Assembly: GCA_037034305.1 (NCBI GenBank)
Contig: JBAGJY010000023.1
Location: 43,607-107,606 of the forward strand
Source of the DNA: Streptantibioticus_A sp037034305
GTDB lineage: Bacteria > Actinomycetota > Actinomycetes > Streptomycetales > Streptomycetaceae
Length of the DNA: 64,000 nt
Direction: 5' to 3'
The translations under genes were made by a program, and so were the position numbers. Of the stretch, positions 59,805 through 64,000 are shown in pieces; position 1 is the stretch's first letter, and each line of letters starts with the position of its first letter. Under the pieces are notes generated by a model. It did not search any database. It was not told the DNA's origin and saw nothing but the letters and a program-made list of their open reading frames with translations.

Positions 59805-60857
59805 TCAGCCGGTGACGGTCCAGGTGTCGTTGCCGGTGAGCAGAGCGGTGAGGTCGCCCTTGCCCTTCTGCTCGACGGCGGTGTCGAGTTGGTCGGCCAT
59901 GGCGTTGTCGTAGACCGGGCGCTGGACGCTGCGCAGCACGCCGATGGGCGTGTGGTGCAGGGTCTGCGGGTCGGCGAGCCGGGACAGGGCGAAGGCGGTG
60001 GTGGGGCTGGCGGCGTGTGCGTCGTGGACCAGGACGTCGGCCTCGTTGGCCTCGGTGACCTCGACGATGCGCAGGTCGCCGGTGGCCTGGTCGCGGACCA
60101 CGCCCTTGGCGCCTTCGGCCCCGAAGCGGATGGGCTGGCCGTGTTCGAGGCGGATGACGGATTCGGGGGCGGTGCTGTTGTCCTTGAGGTCCTCGAACGC
60201 GCCGTCGTTGAAGATGTTGCAGTTCTGGTAGATCTCGACCAGGGCGGTGCCGGGGTGGGCGGCGGCCTGGCGCAGCACCTCGGTGAGGTGTTTGCGGTCG
60301 GAGTCGATGGTGCGGGCGACGAAGGAGGCCTCGGCGCCCAGCGCGAGGGAGACCGGGTTGAACGGGGCGTCCAGCGAGCCCATCGGCGTGGACTTGGTGA
60401 TCTTCCCGACCTCTGAGGTGGGGGAGTACTGGCCCTTGGTCAGCCCGTAGATGCGGTTGTTGAACAGCAGGATCTTGAGGTTGACGTTGCGGCGCAGCGC
60501 GTGGATGAGGTGGTTGCCGCCGATGGACAGCGCGTCGCCGTCACCGGTGACCACCCAGACGGACAGGTCGCGCCGGGTGGTGGCCAGCCCGGTGGCGATG
60601 GCGGGGGCGCGGCCGTGGATGGAGTGCATCCCGTAGGTGTTGACGTAGTACGGGAAGCGGGAGGAGCAGCCGATGCCGGAGATGAAGACGATGTTCTCGC
60701 GGGCCAGGCCGAGTTCGGGCAGGAAGCCCTGCACGGCGGCGAGGATGGCGTAGTCACCACAGCCGGGACACCAGCGCACTTCCTGGTCGGACTTGAAGTC
60801 CTTCATGGACTGCCTGGCGTCGGCCTTGGGGATCAGCGACAGCGCGTCAGCGGACAT
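59805..60857 (-). CDS. korB: 2-oxoacid:ferredoxin oxidoreductase beta subunit
   Basis: 350 residues from ATG 60857 with AAGGAGG 6 bases upstream, overlapping korA by 11 bases. Cys motif CPGCGDYAIL near residue 30 and thiamine diphosphate motif GDGDALSIGGNHLIHALRRN near 105 identify the beta subunit. The actinobacterial pair KorA/KorB oxidises 2-oxoglutarate (and perhaps pyruvate) to the acyl-CoA, giving reduced ferredoxin. Confidence 0.93.
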   Translation of the reverse strand: MSADALSLIPKADARQSMKDFKSDQEVRWCPGCGDYAILAAVQGFLPELGLARENIVFISGIGCSSRFPYYVNTYGMHSIHGRAPAIATGLATTRRDLSVWVVTGDGDALSIGGNHLIHALRRNVNLKILLFNNRIYGLTKGQYSPTSEVGKITKSTPMGSLDAPFNPVSLALGAEASFVARTIDSDRKHLTEVLRQAAAHPGTALVEIYQNCNIFNDGAFEDLKDNSTAPESVIRLEHGQPIRFGAEGAKGVVRDQATGDLRIVEVTEANEADVLVHDAHAASPTTAFALSRLADPQTLHHTPIGVLRSVQRPVYDNAMADQLDTAVEQKGKGDLTALLTGNDTWTVTG

Positions 60858-62793
60858 CGGCGGCCTCCTTCGTAAGGCCCTGTGCCACGGCCTGTTGGAG
60901 GCGGGCGGCGAGTTGTTCGGCCTTGAACGGAAGGCCGGTGACCTGGGTGTGGGAGGCGGCGTCGACCAGGTACCTCGCGCGCAGCAGGTGCGCGAGCTGG
61001 CCGAGGTTCATCTCCGGGACGACGACGTTGCGGTAGCGGGCCAGTACCTCGCCGAGGTTGGCGGGGAACGGGTTGAGGTGGCGCAGGTGGGCCTGGGCGA
61101 TCTCGCCGCCGGCCCGCCGGGTGCGGCGCACCGCCGCGGTGATCGGGCCGTAGGTGGAGCCCCAGCCGATGACCAGGGTGCGGGCGGTGCCGGTCGGGTC
61201 GTCCACGGTGATGTCGGGCACCTCGATGCCGTCCACCTTCGCCTGCCGGGTGCGCACCATCAGGTCGTGGTTGGCCGGGTCGTAGGAGATGTTGCCGCTG
61301 CCGTCCTGCTTCTCGATGCCGCCGATGCGGTGCTCAAGGCCGGGCGTGCCGGGCAGCGCCCAGGGCCGGGCCAGGGTGTGCGGGTCGCGCAGGTAGGGCC
61401 AGAAGTGCTGGTTGCCGTCGGCGTCGGTGTGGTTCGGGCCGGTGGCGAACTGGACGCGCAGGTCGGGCAGTTCGCTGACGTCGGGGATGCGCCACGGCTC
61501 GGAGCCGTTGGCCAGGTAGCCGTCGGAGAGCAGGAAGACCGGGGTGCGGTAGGTCAGTGCGATCCGCGCCGCGTCCAGGGCGGCGTCGAAGCAGTCGCCG
61601 GGGGTGGCGGGCGCGACGATCGGCACCGGTGCCTCGCCGTTGCGGCCGTACATCGCCTGCAGCAGGTCGGCCTGCTCGGTCTTGGTGGGCAGACCGGTGG
61701 ACGGGCCGCCGCGCTGGATGTCGACGATCAGCAGCGGCAGCTCCAGGGAGACGGCAAGGCCGATGGTCTCGCTCTTGAGCGCCACGCCCGGGCCCGAGGT
61801 GGTGGTGACCGCCAGCGAGCCGCCGAAGGCCGCCCCCAGCGCGGCGCCGATGCCCGCGATCTCGTCCTCGGCCTGGAAGGTGCGCACGCCGAAGTTCTTG
61901 TGCTTGGACAGCTCGTGCAGGATGTCGCTGGCCGGGGTGATCGGGTACGAGCCGAGGAACAGCGGCAGGTCGGCCTGGGTGGAGGCGGCGACCAGGCCGT
62001 AGGCCAGCGCCAGGTTCCCGGAGATGTTGCGGTACACCCCCGGCGGGAACGCGGCCTGGGCGGGCGCCACCTCGTAGGTGACCGCGAAGTCCTCGGTGGT
62101 CTCGCCGAAGTTCCAGCCCGCGCGGAACGCGGTGATGTTCGCCTCGGCCAGCTGGGGCTTCTTGGCGAATTTCGTGCGCAGGAACGTCTCGGTTCCGGCC
62201 GTCGGACGGTGGTACATCCACGACAGCAGCCCGAGCGCGAACATGTTCTTGCTCCGCTCGGCCTCCTTGCGGGACAGCCCGAAGTCCTTCAGCGCCTCCA
62301 CCGTCATCGTGGTCAGCGGCACCGGGTGCACGTTGTACGCCTGGAGCGCGCCGTCCTCCAGCGGCGAGGTGGCGTAGCCCACCTTGGCCATCGCGCGCTT
62401 GGTGAACTCGTCGGTGTTGACGATGATCTCCGCGCCGCGCGGCAGGTCGGCCACGTTGGCCTTCAGCGCCGCGGGGTTCATGGCGACCAGCACGTCGGGG
62501 CGGTCGCCCGGGGTGAGGATGTCGTGGTCGGCGAAGTGCACCTGGAACGAGGAGACACCCGGCAGCGTCCCGGCGGGTGCCCTGATCTCCGCCGGGAAGT
62601 TGGGCAGCGTCGACAGGTCGTTGCCGAACGAGGCCGTCTCCGAGGTGAAGCGGTCCCCGGTGAGCTGCATACCGTCCCCGGAGTCACCCGCGAACCGGAC
62701 GATCACCCGGTCCAGGCGCCTGATCTCCTTGCCTGGCTTGCGCTGCTCGCCGAGCGCGGGCGGCTCGCCCGGGCCACTGACCTGGCTCGTCAC
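60847..62793 (-). CDS. korA: 2-oxoacid:ferredoxin oxidoreductase, fused gamma-alpha subunit
   Basis: 648 residues from GTG 62793 with GGGAGG upstream. The N-terminal gamma domain (VRFAGDSGDGMQLTGDRF, residues 32-200) is fused to the alpha domain (GSYPITPASDILHELSKH near 280, TTTSGPGVALKSETIGLA near 340), the arrangement of KorA. It partners KorB in the tricarboxylic acid cycle step that bypasses the NAD-linked dehydrogenase. Confidence 0.93.
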   Translation of the reverse strand: MTSQVSGPGEPPALGEQRKPGKEIRRLDRVIVRFAGDSGDGMQLTGDRFTSETASFGNDLSTLPNFPAEIRAPAGTLPGVSSFQVHFADHDILTPGDRPDVLVAMNPAALKANVADLPRGAEIIVNTDEFTKRAMAKVGYATSPLEDGALQAYNVHPVPLTTMTVEALKDFGLSRKEAERSKNMFALGLLSWMYHRPTAGTETFLRTKFAKKPQLAEANITAFRAGWNFGETTEDFAVTYEVAPAQAAFPPGVYRNISGNLALAYGLVAASTQADLPLFLGSYPITPASDILHELSKHKNFGVRTFQAEDEIAGIGAALGAAFGGSLAVTTTSGPGVALKSETIGLAVSLELPLLIVDIQRGGPSTGLPTKTEQADLLQAMYGRNGEAPVPIVAPATPGDCFDAALDAARIALTYRTPVFLLSDGYLANGSEPWRIPDVSELPDLRVQFATGPNHTDADGNQHFWPYLRDPHTLARPWALPGTPGLEHRIGGIEKQDGSGNISYDPANHDLMVRTRQAKVDGIEVPDITVDDPTGTARTLVIGWGSTYGPITAAVRRTRRAGGEIAQAHLRHLNPFPANLGEVLARYRNVVVPEMNLGQLAHLLRARYLVDAASHTQVTGLPFKAEQLAARLQQAVAQGLTKEAADVR

Positions 62794-62997
62794 TGAACTG
62801 GACCTCCCTCGAGGCGGCGGCTCACGGAAGAAGGATCACTGCCCCACCGCCGGTACCGCGGCCCATGTTACGTCGGTAAGGGTGACCTTCCTGGCGCATT
62901 CCGCATCCTGGCCGCCATGTCAGTACAACGCTGTCACGACGTCCGTTAGTCCTGCTTCCGGTACCGCACCGGACGGAAATCCGGCCATTTCGCGGGG

Positions 62998-63019
62998 CCG
63001 CCGACCGTGCGGTCGGCGG
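62998..63019 (-). terminator. Terminator after the response regulator gene
   Basis: CCGCCGACCG (62998-63007) and CGGTCGGCGG (63010-63019) are exact inverted repeats (9 bp stem with a GTGC loop is realistic), 25 bp beyond the minus-strand stop at 63044. Confidence 0.6.
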
Positions 63020-63043
63020 TCCGGATGACACCGTGTCAGACCC

Positions 63044-63724
63044 TCAGGAGTTCAGGTAAGTGAGAACGGCCAGAACCCGACGGTGATCCCCGTCACTGGG
63101 CGCCAGTCCCAGCTTCAGGAAGATGTTGCTCACATGCTTCTCCACGGCACCGTCGGAGACCACCAGCTGCTTGGCGATCGCCGAGTTCGTCCGCCCCTCG
63201 GCCATCAGCCCCAGCACCTCCCGCTCGCGCGGGGTCAGCCCGGCCAGCACGTCCTGTTTGCGGCTGCGGCCCAGCAACTGGGCGACCACCTCGGGGTCGA
63301 GCGCGGTGCCGCCACCGGCCACACGTACCACCGCGTCCACGAACTCGCGGACCTCGGCCACCCGGTCCTTGAGCAGATACCCCACCCCGCGGCTCGACCC
63401 GGCCAGCAGTTCGGTGGCGTACTGCTCCTCCACGTACTGCGACAGCACCAGCACGCCCACCGACGGGTGGTCGCGGCGCAGCCGCACCGCCGCCCTGACC
63501 CCCTCGTCGGTGTGGGTGGGCGGCATCCGCACGTCGGCCACCACCACGTCCGGCAGCGCGCCCTCGTCGGCCAGTTCGCCGACCACCTTCAGCAGCGCCT
63601 GCGCGTCGCCGACGCCCGCGACGACCTCGTGCCCCCGATCGGTCAGCAGCCGGGTCAGGCCCTCTCGAAGCAGAACCGAATCCTCGGCGATGACCACCCG
63701 TACCCTGTCCACCACTGCTCGCAT
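63044..63724 (-). CDS. NarL/LuxR-type response regulator
   Basis: 226 residues from ATG 63724; GTG 63715 is possible, and a longer frame upstream is not needed. Receiver domain with VVIAEDS, phospho-acceptor VVADVRMPP and LLKDRV; C-terminal LuxR helix-turn-helix LTPREREVLGLMAEGRTNSAIAKQL. It is co-directional with the histidine kinase gene 68 bp upstream, forming a two-component pair. The signal is unknown. Confidence 0.92.
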   Translation of the reverse strand: MRAVVDRVRVVIAEDSVLLREGLTRLLTDRGHEVVAGVGDAQALLKVVGELADEGALPDVVVADVRMPPTHTDEGVRAAVRLRRDHPSVGVLVLSQYVEEQYATELLAGSSRGVGYLLKDRVAEVREFVDAVVRVAGGGTALDPEVVAQLLGRSRKQDVLAGLTPREREVLGLMAEGRTNSAIAKQLVVSDGAVEKHVSNIFLKLGLAPSDGDHRRVLAVLTYLNS

Positions 63725-63792
63725 CCCCCATGTCGCTGGTCGGCTTTCGCCGACCAGCATCCCAGGATCCGGGGGAAGGCGCTGTCTTCGGC

Positions 63793-64000
63793 TCACGCCC
63801 GCCAGGGCAGTTCGGCGGTGATCCTCGTCGGGCCGCCGGACGGGGAGTCGACCACCAGCAGGCCGTCGACCGCGTCCAGGCGTTCGGCCAGGCCCGCCAG
63901 CCCGCTGCCCGCGTCGGCGGCGGCGCCGCCGCGGCCGTTGTCGGCCACCTGCAGCAGCATCCGGTCCTCGGCCCGCCAGACGTCGACCGTGGCCCGGTTC
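63793..64000 (-). CDS. Sensor histidine kinase, C-terminal fragment
   Basis: Only the last 68 residues are in the window; the gene continues past 64000. The N- and G-box region (LLQVADNGRGG, GSGLAGLAERLDAVDG) and the ending ITAELPWRA are those of the ATPase domain of NarX/DesK-type kinases, matching the LuxR-type regulator downstream. Confidence 0.85.
   Translation of the reverse strand, partial: NRATVDVWRAEDRMLLQVADNGRGGAAADAGSGLAGLAERLDAVDGLLVVDSPSGGPTRITAELPWRA

Overview
The window is high-GC DNA from a Streptomyces-like actinobacterium. GTG starts are frequent, stop and start codons overlap as GTGA or ATGA, long antisense frames stay open as expected at high GC, and the gene order matches the S. 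coelicolor SCO449x-SCO4598 neighbourhood as I remember it. Most of it is core respiratory chromosome.

Positions 1-3224 hold the end of a System II cytochrome c maturation operon (ccdA fragment, resB, ccsB), closed by a hairpin across the ccsB stop and followed by a GC-rich repeat array. Positions 3573-25017 carry most of the futalosine route to menaquinone in blocks: a UbiD-type decarboxylase, the prenyltransferase mqnP and ubiX (5812-9730), mqnE, mqnA, mqnC, menG and a MenJ-like flavin reductase. Between them lie unrelated genes: a Tat phospholipase C-like enzyme, a rhomboid protease, an Lrp regulator, a LysR/SnoaL pair, a secreted lipase and a cold-shock protein. mqnB and mqnD are not in the window. 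A 530-bp inverted-repeat element sits at 20592-21125. Positions 25022-26328 are a graveyard containing an ABC transporter remnant and a response regulator that has lost its DNA-binding domain.

Positions 28536-44604 are a complete 14-gene complex I operon, nuoA to nuoN, preceded by a Rex-type redox operator (28475-28490) and closed by a 20-bp perfect terminator stem. Complex I uses the menaquinone made by the upstream genes. The polyprenyl synthase at 53245 could supply the quinone side chain. Fused-type 2-oxoacid:ferredoxin oxidoreductase genes korA/korB lie at 59805-62793.

Positions 44686-46988 are a small decayed accessory island: a TPR/SLOG chimera, a truncated HAD hydrolase, an XRE-TPR tail and two small intact unknown genes behind nested inverted repeats. 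Positions 47028-52905 hold two lipoproteins and the most unusual locus of the window. There a 44-residue histidine-rich peptide gene with a strong ribosome binding site lies 29 bp ahead of an ABC exporter gene, and is divergent from a translationally coupled ATP-grasp ligase/flavoprotein pair. Positions 53245-64000 carry the polyprenyl synthase, a LolA-like protein coupled to an ABC-2 exporter, an APC-type permease, korAB, and a two-component system cut by the window edge.
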